A DNA stretch of 64,000 nucleotides, taken from the NCBI RefSeq assembly GCF_015352985.1, contig NZ_JACYXF010000025.1, positions 19,920-83,919 of the forward strand, written 5' to 3'. The notes beneath the pieces were generated by a model. It was not told the origin of the DNA and made no database searches. It saw only the letters and a program-made list of their open reading frames with translations. Shown in pieces: positions 43,932-53,034 of this stretch (position 1 is the first letter of the stretch; each line of letters begins with the position of its first letter). The position numbers and the translations under genes are program-made. Origin of the DNA: Noviherbaspirillum malthae (GTDB taxonomy: Bacteria > Pseudomonadota > Gammaproteobacteria > Burkholderiales > Burkholderiaceae_D).

Positions 43932-44609
43932 TTATCGGTTTTCTCTATCTCTCTTCCCCGGCAAAGCATTCGCCGACGGCATGGTAAAACCGATGAGGCG
44001 TGTGACCACGGCTGCCAGATACATCAATCCTGCCAGCATCTCGATACTCGCCAGCGACCGCGCGTGAGATGAAACCGCCACGATATTGCCCATTCCAGTG
44101 CTCGTCAGAAGTGCGAAGCTCAGGTGGTTCAGGTCTGACCAGCTCCGAGCCGCGCCGTTGTCCGAGAACGCGCCGGGCTGCAAGGCCTGCGTCATCACGA
44201 AAAGATGAGTGAATGCCCAGACAAGAAGGGTAAACGTGGCCGCTGCAGCGTACAGTTCATCCACTGTTGTCTGATGATCTTCCATCATGTAGGCAATCAA
44301 GCTCCCCGCTGCATAGAAATAAAAGAGAGCTTCGAGCGCGGAAGACCAAGGAAGCAGACCGGGCATCGCAAAAACCGTTTGCAGCGCAACAAGAAAGATG
44401 ACGGGCACCGCGAGAACGACACTTATCCAGGTCGGGCCCGGCGTTCTGTGAACCGTACGAATCGCCATGCCGAGCACGATGATGCCCAAGGCATTCAAAC
44501 CGGCGGGGCCGATCTTTGTATCTTCAATGAACGGGTAAAGCAGGACGCCAAGCAACTGAACGCAAAGCAGAATAGCGGAAGGATGTCTTTTCGGCAGGCG
44601 AAATCTCAT
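43932..44609 (-). CDS. Potassium-channel-like membrane protein with unusual pore
   Basis: 225 residues with about six hydrophobic helices. Near residues 160-200 is a pore-loop arrangement: LSFALLTSTGMGNIVAVSSHARSLASIEMLAG. In ordinary channels of this layout the filter reads T-TGYGD or T-TGFGD; here it is TSTGMGN, so the aromatic and the acidic residue are replaced. A small N-terminal part precedes the helices. It may be a channel with altered selectivity or a non-conducting relative. No ligand-binding domain is attached. Confidence 0.65.
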   Translation of the reverse strand: MRFRLPKRHPSAILLCVQLLGVLLYPFIEDTKIGPAGLNALGIIVLGMAIRTVHRTPGPTWISVVLAVPVIFLVALQTVFAMPGLLPWSSALEALFYFYAAGSLIAYMMEDHQTTVDELYAAAATFTLLVWAFTHLFVMTQALQPGAFSDNGAARSWSDLNHLSFALLTSTGMGNIVAVSSHARSLASIEMLAGLMYLAAVVTRLIGFTMPSANALPGKRDRENR

Positions 44610-44766
44610 TACGTGAACTTTCTGAAGAAATTTTTACCTTGAGTTATGTCGTATGTTGATTGGGTCCTCAGATCCTTCTTCCCTGAACAAAACAACACGT
44701 TAATGCTCTATTTGTTATCGGCATAACGGACCTACTGTATAGCAAAAACCGGAACGGGAGACATGG

Positions 44767-46011
44767 ATGACGGCTTATACGGCACCATTCTTTGATGGCC
44801 AACGGCCGCTGGGCTTCAAACCGCACTGGCGTTATATCGACAAGGGGTGGACGCGCGACCTGCGCATCGACTTCATGCGCGGCTTCGTGTTCCTGATGCT
44901 GTTCACCGCGCATTTCCCCTTCTTTTCATGGTTCGCCCTAGTCGGCTGGGAGCGCCTTGGCGTGGTGTCGTCGGCGGAGGTCTTCATTCTGCTTGCGGGC
45001 GTCGTCACCGGGGCAGTTTATGGCAAGAAACTCGCCTCCGAGGGATTGGGCCCGTGCACCATTAAGCTGCTGGCGCGCGCATGGACACTGTACAAGGTGG
45101 CGGCGCTTGTCGCGGTCTCGGTAGCCTTGCTGCGGCTGGTGCCGGGGCTCGATACCTCGGTGCTGACAAGCTTCACCGACCCGGTGACCGGGACTGCCTA
45201 TCCGCTGTATCCGCCGAAGGAGGCCGGGCTGCTATCGGCGGTGTTGCACGCATTGGTGCTTGCATCGGCGCCGCACCAGTTCCAAGTCGTTGGGCTTTAC
45301 GTGGTGCTGTTCCTGTTCACTCCGCTGCTCTTCTGGGCCATTTCACGGGGCAAGACCGGCGCTTTGTTGACGCTGAGCTGGGCGCTGTACCTTGTGAATT
45401 ACTTCGCCCTTGAACGCATACCTGGTACAGCGACGCTGCGGCTCACCGTTGCCCAGTTCGAACAGGCTTTCCCCGTCCTGGCCTGGCAGGTCCTGTTCGT
45501 GCATGGTGTGGCGCTGGGCTATCACCGACACTCCGTCCTCGAGTTCTTTGGCACTGCGGTCGGGCGCGCGCTGATCATCTGCAGCATTGCTGCGACAACA
45601 ATGCTGCTGTGGTTCTCGCTTAATCACCCGCTGGATCAGCTGCCCGACTGGGCGAGGCTTACCGTGATTCCGCCGGAGCAGTTCCATAACGTGTATCAGA
45701 GCTATTTTCTGAAGTACAAGCTTGGTCCGGGCCGGCTTCTCAATATCGCGGTATTGTTTGTAACCGCCTTCGTGCTTCTGACGGTATTCTGGCGTCCGTT
45801 ATACCGCTCAATGGGCTGGCTGTTCATTCCGCTCGGACAGGAGTCGATGTACGTGTTCTTCGTGCATGTCTACATGATCCTGCTCGTGACGAATACAGGA
45901 CTCGCGACTTCAGGCGGTCCATGGCTTCATACCGCTGTGTTGGCGACGGCGCTACTGCTGTCATGGTGCCTGGTCAAAGTTCGCTTTCTATTCCGTTGGT
46001 TGCCTCACTAA
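44767..46011 (+). CDS. opgC: OpgC-family membrane acyltransferase
   Basis: 414 residues with about ten membrane helices. The start DLRIDFMRGFVFLMLFTAHFPFF carries the R-D-RG pattern of acyltransferase-3/OpgC proteins, followed by SSAEVFILLAGVVTG and LGQESMYVFFVHVY near the end. In enterobacteria OpgC adds succinyl groups to osmoregulated periplasmic glucans. The substrate here is unknown, as no opgG/opgH is in the window. GGGAG lies 7 nt upstream of the ATG. Confidence 0.85.
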   Translation: MTAYTAPFFDGQRPLGFKPHWRYIDKGWTRDLRIDFMRGFVFLMLFTAHFPFFSWFALVGWERLGVVSSAEVFILLAGVVTGAVYGKKLASEGLGPCTIKLLARAWTLYKVAALVAVSVALLRLVPGLDTSVLTSFTDPVTGTAYPLYPPKEAGLLSAVLHALVLASAPHQFQVVGLYVVLFLFTPLLFWAISRGKTGALLTLSWALYLVNYFALERIPGTATLRLTVAQFEQAFPVLAWQVLFVHGVALGYHRHSVLEFFGTAVGRALIICSIAATTMLLWFSLNHPLDQLPDWARLTVIPPEQFHNVYQSYFLKYKLGPGRLLNIAVLFVTAFVLLTVFWRPLYRSMGWLFIPLGQESMYVFFVHVYMILLVTNTGLATSGGPWLHTAVLATALLLSWCLVKVRFLFRWLPH

Positions 46012-46295
46012 ATACGTCATGGCAGTCAGTTCTATACAAATCTAAGGACTGCATCTCGGTATGCAGTGGGACCTATTGCGTTGCTACCGCGCTCCCCTTC
46101 GGCAATCTCGCCTCCTGGATTATGGCGTCGAACTACCCTATGTTGTGGGCGCCAACAGGGATGTACCCAATTCGAATGGAATGAAGACCACGGTTATTGA
46201 TGAAAACATAGCCAATACCACTCAAGCGCAACCTTCACTGCCTTACAGGCGTCAACATAGCGTGGAACTGTAACGCTATCGGAAAGGAGTTGGTT

Positions 46296-47234
46296 ATGGC
46301 AGCAAGCCTGCTAACCTTGCTAGACGACATCACGCTATTGGCTGACGACATCGCGGTGATGTCGAAAGTCGCGGCAAAGAAAACTGCAGGCGTGCTTGGC
46401 GACGACATCGCGCTGAATGCGAACCAAGTCACCGGCTTTTCGCCTAGCAGGGAACTCCCCGTTGTATGGTCGGTTGCAAAGGGCTCAGCATTGAACAAAG
46501 TGATCCTTGTTCCTATTGCGCTGATGCTCGTCGCATTTGCGCCATGGTCATTGACTCCCTTGCTAATGGTGGGAGGCGCCTTTCTTTGTTTTGAGGGTGC
46601 GGAAAAGGTGTTACACAAGCTGCTACATTCCAAAGAGGAGGATCGGCAACACCATACCGAACTGGTGAGTCACCTACAAATGAGTCCTGAACAATTGCTC
46701 GCTGCAGAAAAGGACAAGGTCAAGGGAGCGATACGTACCGACTTCATCCTGAGTGCTGAAATTGTTGCCATTTCCCTAGGTACTATGCAGGGCGCACCGT
46801 TGATGACTCAAGCCGCGGTACTCGTGGCTATCTCGATTCTATTCACAATTGGTGTCTACCTCGTGGTCGCGGGCGTAGTCAAGCTGGACGACCTGGGCCT
46901 TTACCTGTCTTCTGGCGCAACCAGCGCAAGGCAGGCGATAGGGCGCTTCCTTCTGTGGATGACGCCTTACCTGATGAAAGGGCTATCGATCTTAGGAACT
47001 GCAGCGATGTTTCTTGTTGGCGGCGGCATCATCGTTCACGGCTTTCCTGTACTGCATCATTTTGTGGAGAATGCAGAACACAAAGCACATGAGCTTCCCA
47101 CCGTCGGCAACATTCTCGCAGCAGGAGCACCTGTCCTGTTCAACATACTGATCGGCTTTGCTGTGGGCGCGGTTATTGTTGGCTTAGTTCATCTGTACCG
47201 TAAGTCGTTCCGAAAAGGTATGGTCGCGCATTAA
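46296..47234 (+). CDS. DUF808 membrane protein (YedI-like)
   Basis: 312 residues from ATG 46296 (AAAGGAGT upstream; TTG 46290 is in frame). The opening LLTLLDDITLLADDIAVMSKVAAKKTAGVLGDD is the hallmark of DUF808, and about six membrane helices follow. Function is unknown; E. coli YedI belongs here. It is isolated, with no operon partners. Confidence 0.88.
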   Translation: MAASLLTLLDDITLLADDIAVMSKVAAKKTAGVLGDDIALNANQVTGFSPSRELPVVWSVAKGSALNKVILVPIALMLVAFAPWSLTPLLMVGGAFLCFEGAEKVLHKLLHSKEEDRQHHTELVSHLQMSPEQLLAAEKDKVKGAIRTDFILSAEIVAISLGTMQGAPLMTQAAVLVAISILFTIGVYLVVAGVVKLDDLGLYLSSGATSARQAIGRFLLWMTPYLMKGLSILGTAAMFLVGGGIIVHGFPVLHHFVENAEHKAHELPTVGNILAAGAPVLFNILIGFAVGAVIVGLVHLYRKSFRKGMVAH

Positions 47235-47398
47235 TCAACCCAAGGACCGCTGTTCCGACGACACGCTTTCTAGTTCAGCAGGCGTGACCACCCGTGCCCT
47301 TGCCAGTGCGCACGGGCGTTACAGAACATATTTTTCTCAATATTCCCGTCTACAAGAACGGGCTCGACCGCAACCAGCTCTAGTGGGAAAGGGACAGG

Positions 47399-47682
47399 AT
47401 GCTGTGGCAAGAGGTTTTGGCAGTTCTGCAACATGAGTTTTCCGATCTTTCCAATATCAACGACATCACGCGAGTCTGCGTCAGGCTGCTCGTCGCTACA
47501 ATTTTGGGCGGAATACTTGGTTATGAACGTGAGGCGGTAGGCGCCTCCGCGGGGCTACGCACGCACATGATGGTGTCTTTGGGCGCGGCCCTTTTCGTCC
47601 TGGTTCCGCTGCAGACCGGGATGGCGGTGGAAGACATATCACGCGTGATCCAGGGGCTAGCGGCAGGTATAGGGTTCCTTGG
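47399..47682 (+). pseudogene. mgtC: mgtC-family gene, 5' part, split by IS21-family element
   Basis: The first 94 codons encode a typical MgtC/SapB N-terminus: RLLVATILGGILGYEREAVGASAGLRTHMMVSLGAALFVL and GIGFLGA. The frame then runs into the insertion sequence and stops after 19 foreign residues. The remaining 60 codons lie at 50464-50644. Joining them at the target site, with one copy of the 5-bp duplication removed, restores GIGFLGAGAIMK and a complete 154-residue protein. The inactivation is therefore recent. Confidence 0.9.
47678..47682. repeat. Target-site duplication, left copy (CTTGG)
   Basis: CTTGG precedes the element's TG terminus and recurs at 50459-50463 after the CA terminus. 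Five base pairs are within the usual range for the IS21 family. Confidence 0.85.
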
Positions 47683-47929
47683 TGCGTATTTCGGCGAAGA
47701 TGACCGGCCATTTCGGCTGAACGTGACCGCTGCGCAGTAGTGCGGTGTTGCGCGCTCAAATTGTAAGGGGTGCGGTCACGATGCGTCCATTTTTCCTCCT
47801 TTTTTATGGGCTACGGGCGGCTTTTGCTGGTCTGACGACGCAGACTTATCCACGGCGGCGGGCGTGGTCAGTGTCCAGACCATGAACGACCGCCGCGGTG
47901 GGTAAGTCGGTCCAGCGCCACCATGCTGG

Positions 47930-48682
47930 CTATGCGGCGTCCTTCACAGCCATTGGCTTCGATTGCCGTAGCGAGTCACCGGTCAGTGTAAATCGCTGAT
48001 GGCGTTGCATGATGCGGTCCAATATCGCATCGGCGATGGTGGCGTCCCCAATCCAGGCGTGCCAGTGCTCGATCGGAAGCTGGCTGGTAATGATCGTGGC
48101 CTTGTTTGCGGCCCGGTCATCAATGATCTCCAGCAGGTCCGAGCGCACGCTACTGTCGAGTGCGCCCATACCCCAATCGTCCAATACAAGGACGTCGGTT
48201 TTGGCGAGCTGGATCAACCATCTGCCGAAGGCACCGCTGCCGTGCCGCACCCGCAATTCTTCCGGCAGACGCGGCACCCGCTGGTACAGCGCCGTGTGCC
48301 CGCGCCGACACGCGTACTGGGTCAGCGCGCAAGCCAGCCACGATTTCCCGGCGCCGGTCGGGCCGCTGATCAGAATGCTGTGGCCCGCCGTTACCCAGTC
48401 GCCCAACGCTACGCTCATGACCGTGCGGCGATCTATACCCCGCGCTGCACGTGCGTCCAAGTCTTCGATGGCCGCCTGGGGATACTTCAGTTTTGCTTGC
48501 TTGAGCAGGCGTTCCTGTCTGCGGTCGTTTCGGTAATGGACTTCCCGGTCCACCAGCAAGGTCAGACGTTCCTCGAAGCTCATGGCGGCGGCCTCCGGCT
48601 GGCGTAGCTGCTCCTCCAGCGCACTGGCTAGGCCATCCAATTTCAGGGTGCGCAATTGCGCCACGGTCGTATGCATCATCAT
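47930..48682 (-). CDS. istB: IS21-family helper ATPase IstB
   Basis: 250 residues. DnaA/DnaC-like AAA+ ATPase with Walker A SGPTGAGKSWLACAL near residue 108 and Walker B VLVLDDWGMGALD. The N-terminus KLDGLASALEEQLRQP and middle part LTLLVDREVHYRNDRRQERLLKQAKL are characteristic. It assists target choice by IstA. It starts 15 bp after the istA stop. Confidence 0.95.
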   Translation of the reverse strand: MMMHTTVAQLRTLKLDGLASALEEQLRQPEAAAMSFEERLTLLVDREVHYRNDRRQERLLKQAKLKYPQAAIEDLDARAARGIDRRTVMSVALGDWVTAGHSILISGPTGAGKSWLACALTQYACRRGHTALYQRVPRLPEELRVRHGSGAFGRWLIQLAKTDVLVLDDWGMGALDSSVRSDLLEIIDDRAANKATIITSQLPIEHWHAWIGDATIADAILDRIMQRHQRFTLTGDSLRQSKPMAVKDAA

Positions 48683-48697
48683 GGAATGTCCTTCACG

Positions 48698-50221
48698 TTA
48701 TTGGTAATAACCGGCGCCGCGCACATGCGCATGGTCCGGACTGACCCAGTCGCCCGTCGCGCCAGGAGCGACCTGGTCACGCTTGTTGGCCAGGATGTCG
48801 CGTACATTGCGATAGCGGCATGCACCAATGGACAGTGCGACCGTGCACGCTGCTTCCAGCCGTGGCTTGCCATAGCGCTTGGCCAGCGACAGCAGACCCA
48901 GACAGGCACGGTAGCCGTGTTCCGGGTGCTTGTTGGCCGACAGCAGCCGCGTGACGATGGCGCCGGTGGCCATGCCGATACTCTCTCCCCAGTCGATCAG
49001 GCGCTGCGGGGTCCATTCCAGATGAGCGCGGTGCGCTGCAGGCATGTGCTCGGGCACGGTGGTGAACGCGCCGCGCCGTTCGCTACGGGCATGGCAGGCG
49101 ACACGCTGGCCGCGATGCAGCAGTTCCACTGCATGGCCGGTGATGCGCGCATCAAGTTCCTGCCCGACCAGTGCATGCGGCACGCTGTAGCGATGAGCCT
49201 CGATCTCGACGTGGTAGTCGATGTTGACCTTCACGGTCTTGAAGCGCGCCATCTCGTAGCGCTGCATCGGCAGCGGCAGCAGCGCCGGAGCGTCCAGTGT
49301 GGCAAACGCGGTGGCGCGATTGCCTGGCATCTTCTGGAACGGCTTCTGGTTCAGGCGCTGCATGAGTGGTGTAATGGCGCGGTCGACTTCCTCGACGCTG
49401 GCAAAGCGCTGGTGGCGCAACCGCGCCAGCACCCAGCGCTCCACGAGTTGCACTGCAAACTCCACTTTGGCCTTATCCTGCGGGCGTCGGGCACGTGCCG
49501 GCAGCACTGAGGTGCTGTAGTGGCGGGCGAAGTCGAACACGGTGTCGTTGGCGCGCGGTTCGTAGCGGTCGGCGTCATTGATCATCGCCTTGGGGTTATC
49601 CGGCACGATCAGGGCTGGCGCGCCTTGGAAGAAGTGCAGAGCACGCACGGTCGAGGCGATCCAGTCACGCATAGTCTCGCGTGCGGTAGCACAGGCAAAG
49701 CTGTAGCCGGATGCGCCCATGGCCGCCACGAAGATGTGCGCACGGCCGCCGTCAGTCAACGGAACAGTCTGGCCAGCGAAGTCGATGAACAGCTTCTCGC
49801 CGGCGGGGTGTATCTGGCGCATGGAACGCTTGAGGCGCTTGGCAAAGGCGTGATAGTGCTCGCAGAACTGGGTGTAACGATAAGTTTGGCGGTCGGCGTA
49901 TTCGGCCTGATACTCCTCCCACAGCAGCATCAACGTCATGCCCTTGCGGCGCAGTTCGTGATGAATGCGGCCATAGTCGGGCATGGCGTAGGCCGAGCGC
50001 TTGGCCGGCTTGGATAGCAAGCGCTGTTCAAGTGCCGCCTCGTCCAGGCTACGGACCGTGGTCCAGTCGAGCCCGGCCGCGGTGGCCAGGCTCACGTATT
50101 TGGCCACCACACCCTTGGAGATGCGTAAGGCCGCTGCGATTTGCTCATGGGAGAGCTTGGCGTCGAACTTCAGACGCAGTACATCTTTGATGATTCGCAT
50201 AGAAATCCTGAGTGCGGGCAT
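48698..50221 (-). CDS. istA: IS21-family transposase IstA
   Basis: 507 residues from ATG 50221; an in-frame upstream start at 50245 exists. An N-terminal helix-turn-helix (KLSHEQIAAALRISKGVVAKYVSLA) is followed by the DDE catalytic core: LFIDFAG, LIVPDNPKA and KAKVEFAVQLVERW supply D, D and E. The C-terminal beta-barrel region contains YSVPHALVGQELD. Length matches the family. Confidence 0.95.
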   Translation of the reverse strand: MPALRISMRIIKDVLRLKFDAKLSHEQIAAALRISKGVVAKYVSLATAAGLDWTTVRSLDEAALEQRLLSKPAKRSAYAMPDYGRIHHELRRKGMTLMLLWEEYQAEYADRQTYRYTQFCEHYHAFAKRLKRSMRQIHPAGEKLFIDFAGQTVPLTDGGRAHIFVAAMGASGYSFACATARETMRDWIASTVRALHFFQGAPALIVPDNPKAMINDADRYEPRANDTVFDFARHYSTSVLPARARRPQDKAKVEFAVQLVERWVLARLRHQRFASVEEVDRAITPLMQRLNQKPFQKMPGNRATAFATLDAPALLPLPMQRYEMARFKTVKVNIDYHVEIEAHRYSVPHALVGQELDARITGHAVELLHRGQRVACHARSERRGAFTTVPEHMPAAHRAHLEWTPQRLIDWGESIGMATGAIVTRLLSANKHPEHGYRACLGLLSLAKRYGKPRLEAACTVALSIGACRYRNVRDILANKRDQVAPGATGDWVSPDHAHVRGAGYYQ

Positions 50222-50458
50222 CGCTTCTCCGGCAAAAAGCCGCAAGCGTACCCGCTTGGGTTAGGTCTATGCGCAACACCGTCACGCTGGCATACGATGC
50301 CGTCACGGGATCGTGACCGGCCATTTCGGCATCGTGACCGGCGATTTCGGAAAAGCGCCGAAATCGGTCACGATGCGCCGGAATGAGCGGTCACGTTCGC
50401 CCGGAATCGTCGGTCACGATCCTCCGAAACGGGCGGTCACGTTGGTCCGAAATACGCA

Positions 50459-50463
50459 CTTGG
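50459..50463. repeat. Target-site duplication, right copy (CTTGG)
   Basis: Second copy of the 5-bp duplication, immediately after the CA terminus of the insertion sequence. Confidence 0.85.
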
Positions 50464-50644
50464 GGCTGGCGCCATCATGAAGCGCTGGGAAGCCAGTGAA
50501 ATCCATGGGCTTACGACTGCGGCCGGCATATGGCTGACCGCAGCGGTTGGCTGTGCTGCCGGGATGGGCCATGAAGCAACTGCAGTTTTAAGTACAGTAC
50601 TGGCGCTGATCATCTTTTCTATGCTTCGTATTACAAAAAAATGA
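50464..50644 (+). pseudogene. mgtC: mgtC-family gene, 3' part
   Basis: The 60 codons after the insertion encode AGAIMKRWEASEIHGLTTAAGIWLTAAVGCAAGMG, two further hydrophobic stretches and end at TGA 50642-50644. This is the second half of the MgtC membrane domain. It has no start of its own and is separated from the first part by the IS21-family element. Confidence 0.88.
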
Positions 50645-50845
50645 CGCCTAAGCGTGATGATCAAGGCGCCCAGGTGGACTTGGTACAGAATCGATGTCCG
50701 ACAGAATTCTTGAGTTTATGCCAATCCCGTTCGATATGCCTCAGCAAAGCATGTGGCGCCCTTCGGACGAGCTCATTTTACGACTGAGTGCTCTGTTAAA
50801 TTGGCAGTTTGGGGTCTATAACGCATTATGCTGCAGGAGAACCCC

Positions 50846-51223
50846 ATGACTGAACTATGCTTCCCGAGATTGATCGCTGACGTTGCGCAAGGCACCCGCT
50901 TCGAAACGGTAATGATCCCTGTCATTCCGAAGCAGTTTGCCCCTCCTGCGCCATCGTTCAGCGTTTCCTCTTTTGAAACTGCAGCGCAATGCGGTTTTCT
51001 GCACCTGCCCGTGGGGTGGGTTGGTGAGCAGCATCCGTCACCCAGTCGCATGTGGATTTATGTACTCACAGGTCAGATGGATTTCGAGGCAAGCAACGCG
51101 GATGTCCGGCATATCCTTCCGGGTAGCGCTCTTCTTTTGGAAGACACGACGGGTGAAGGACACAGCAGTCGCGTCGTAGGTGATCAGCCAGTTACCTTGG
51201 CCATCGTGAGGCTGCCGGAATAA
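50846..51223 (+). CDS. Cupin-domain protein
   Basis: 125 residues from ATG 50846, with AGGAG at good distance; the ATG 50828 upstream lacks one. A single cupin barrel is suggested by GEQHPSPSRMWIYVLTGQMDFEASN and HILPGSALLLEDTTGEGHSSRVVGD. Histidines and glutamates at these positions could bind a metal. Similar short cupins are common and functionally diverse, so no role is proposed. Confidence 0.75.
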   Translation: MTELCFPRLIADVAQGTRFETVMIPVIPKQFAPPAPSFSVSSFETAAQCGFLHLPVGWVGEQHPSPSRMWIYVLTGQMDFEASNADVRHILPGSALLLEDTTGEGHSSRVVGDQPVTLAIVRLPE

Positions 51224-51736
51224 GTGACTATGCGACCTGATGAGCTTCTGGATCAACGGTGATGTCGGTGGGTTCCCCAGTCTGGATTCACATTTGGCGG
51301 GTTTGGCATGCGTTGTACTGCCTGAGACGTGTCCATAACCGAACTGGAACAACTGACAGTTAGGTCTCGAACACGGATGCCATTTCCCTATGGAGCTACG
51401 TCGGGCGGCATCTGCCGCTCGGGAAGACATCTTCCTCCCAGCAGCTTATATCCATATGGCACGGGACTGCCGCTTCCGCATTCCGACTAAACGGCGTCCG
51501 CTCTTGACATCGGCAGCAGCAAAGTAATCTTCTATCAGCGCACAGCGGAGCCTATGTCTGGCGCTCAGTGCAAAATACTCGAGGTGGAAAAGCTCTCTTT
51601 CAATAGCATATGCCGGGTATCGCAATCTTCAGTGCATCAGCTGCGAATCCATCGAAAATATATAAACCGGCCATTAATCCTATTTGCGAAAGCTCAAAGA
51701 TGCCCAAGCTTGCCAAACCTATCTTGAATCTAGATG
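51224..51736. other. Gene-free stretch upstream of tRNA-like gene
   Basis: 513 bp with no supported coding frame and no clear hairpin terminator. Confidence 0.4.
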
Positions 51737-51828
51737 GGGGGGAGGCGAATATCGGTTAAGTCGCCCCGGATTGTAATTCCGGAGTCTGCATGGACAGGGT
51801 GAAGGTTCAACTCCTTCTCCCCCCACCA
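51737..51828 (+). tRNA. tRNA-Tyr(GTA)-like gene, atypical
   Basis: The sequence folds into all arms. Acceptor: six G plus A (51737-51743) pairs with T plus six C (51818-51824), followed by A and an encoded CCA. D arm: GCGA/TCGC with a loop containing GGTTAAG. Anticodon stem: CCGGA/TCCGG with loop TTGTAAT, anticodon GTA at 51773-51775. There is a long 18-nt variable arm with a small GTC/GAC stem, as in tRNA-Tyr, and a T arm GAAGG-TTCAACT-CCTTC. The odd points are one base (G) instead of two between acceptor and D stem, so U8 is missing, and isolation from the usual tyrosine tRNA context near tuf. It may be a divergent functional tRNA or a tRNA-like RNA. Confidence 0.7.
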
Positions 51829-52035
51829 AAGCTACTGGCGCTCTGCTTCCCTCGCGGATGATGGTCCGCAACATGACGTTGTTGAGGCATCACGATCTTG
51901 AGTTTGATTAGCCTTTGCATGTGTGCCTGCTCGCCGGTTGGGTGGGCCTTAGCAAAATAACGCCGACATCGCTGATCCGTGCGATTGCCGACATCTTGGC
52001 CTTGTACTTGGCAGGGACAACAAGATGGAGTGCTT

Positions 52036-53034
52036 ATGTCGATCACTACCGCAATAACACAATCACTGCGGATTTCTCATCCTGTTCTTCTCGCGCCAAT
52101 GGATCTGGTTTCCGACGCTCGCTTGACCGCTGCGGTCTCTGCTGCCGGAGGTCTGGGAATTCTCGGAGGCGGATATGGTGAAGAGCAGTGGCTTGCCAGA
52201 GAACTCGATCTGCTTGCTCACTCTGGAATACAGTATGGAGTCGGCTTCATCACCTGGAGTATGGCAAAGAATCCAAGGCTCCTGGATCACGCGCTGGAGC
52301 GCAAACCGGTAGCGATCATGCTTTCCTTCGGCGACGTGCGACCTTTTGTCAGTCCAATCAAGCGCGCGGGCGCAGTACTGATTTGCCAGATTCAAACGCT
52401 CGCCATGGCAAAAGAAGCGGCTGATTGCGGTGCAGATATCCTGGTTGCGCAAGGGACGGAAGCAGGAGGCCATGGAGTATCTCGAGGGCTAATGACGCTC
52501 CTGCCGGAAGTCATTGATGCTGTTGGAGGCAAAATCCCTGTGGTTGCTGCCGGCGGAATCGCCGACGGCCGTGGGCTGGCTGCTGCACTCATGCTTGGCG
52601 CATCAGGCGTCCTGATGGGTACGCGATTCTATGCCACACAGGAGTCCGCTGCGCTGCAAGCGGCCAAGGAACGGGTACGTTCGGCGACGGGCGATGATAC
52701 GTTGCGCAGCATTGTCTTCGACATTTCCCGACGCAATGTATGGCCAGCGCCATTTACTGGCCGGTGCTTGCGTAATAGCCATGCGGACCGCTGGTTCGGG
52801 CGTGAGATTGAGCTGCTCCGGCATCAGGAGACCGAGGCCGCAAGATACGCGCAGGCACGCAGCGCCGGTGATTTTGACATTGCGGCAGTCATAGCGGGGG
52901 AAGCCACCGGGCTAATCCCAGACATTCCGTCTGCGAAGGATATCGTTGAGAACGTGGTGCGCGACGCGTCGGCACTGTTGTCAAATAGCGCTCGGCATGT
53001 TGCGCCGCACGCCACGTCCAACCAAATTAGTTAA
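52036..53034 (+). CDS. Nitronate monooxygenase family flavoprotein
   Basis: 332 residues from ATG 52036 (GGAG upstream); the frame extends to 51979 without a binding site. A FMN-binding TIM barrel: PVLLAPMDLVSDARLTAAVSAAGGLGILGG at the N-terminus, GADILVAQGTEAGGHG near residue 140, and PVVAAGGIADGRGLAAALMLGASGVLMGTRF near 180-210. The family oxidises alkyl nitronates and some members are enoyl-reductase-like. The conserved histidine in EAGGHG is the catalytic base of class II enzymes. It is monocistronic, 207 bp after the tRNA-like gene. Confidence 0.85.
   Translation: MSITTAITQSLRISHPVLLAPMDLVSDARLTAAVSAAGGLGILGGGYGEEQWLARELDLLAHSGIQYGVGFITWSMAKNPRLLDHALERKPVAIMLSFGDVRPFVSPIKRAGAVLICQIQTLAMAKEAADCGADILVAQGTEAGGHGVSRGLMTLLPEVIDAVGGKIPVVAAGGIADGRGLAAALMLGASGVLMGTRFYATQESAALQAAKERVRSATGDDTLRSIVFDISRRNVWPAPFTGRCLRNSHADRWFGREIELLRHQETEAARYAQARSAGDFDIAAVIAGEATGLIPDIPSAKDIVENVVRDASALLSNSARHVAPHATSNQIS

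Larger units (their letters stand above)
47683..50458. mobile_element. Intact IS21-family insertion sequence
   Basis: 2776 bp, beginning TGCGTATTTCGG and ending with its exact complement CCGAAATACGCA, with the TG...CA termini typical of the IS21 family. Near both ends are multiple copies of a GTGACCG-type motif (for example about 47700-47725 and 50310-50445), as expected for transposase binding. The element carries istA and istB on the minus strand and is flanked by CTTGG duplications inside mgtC. All parts look functional. Confidence 0.92.
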
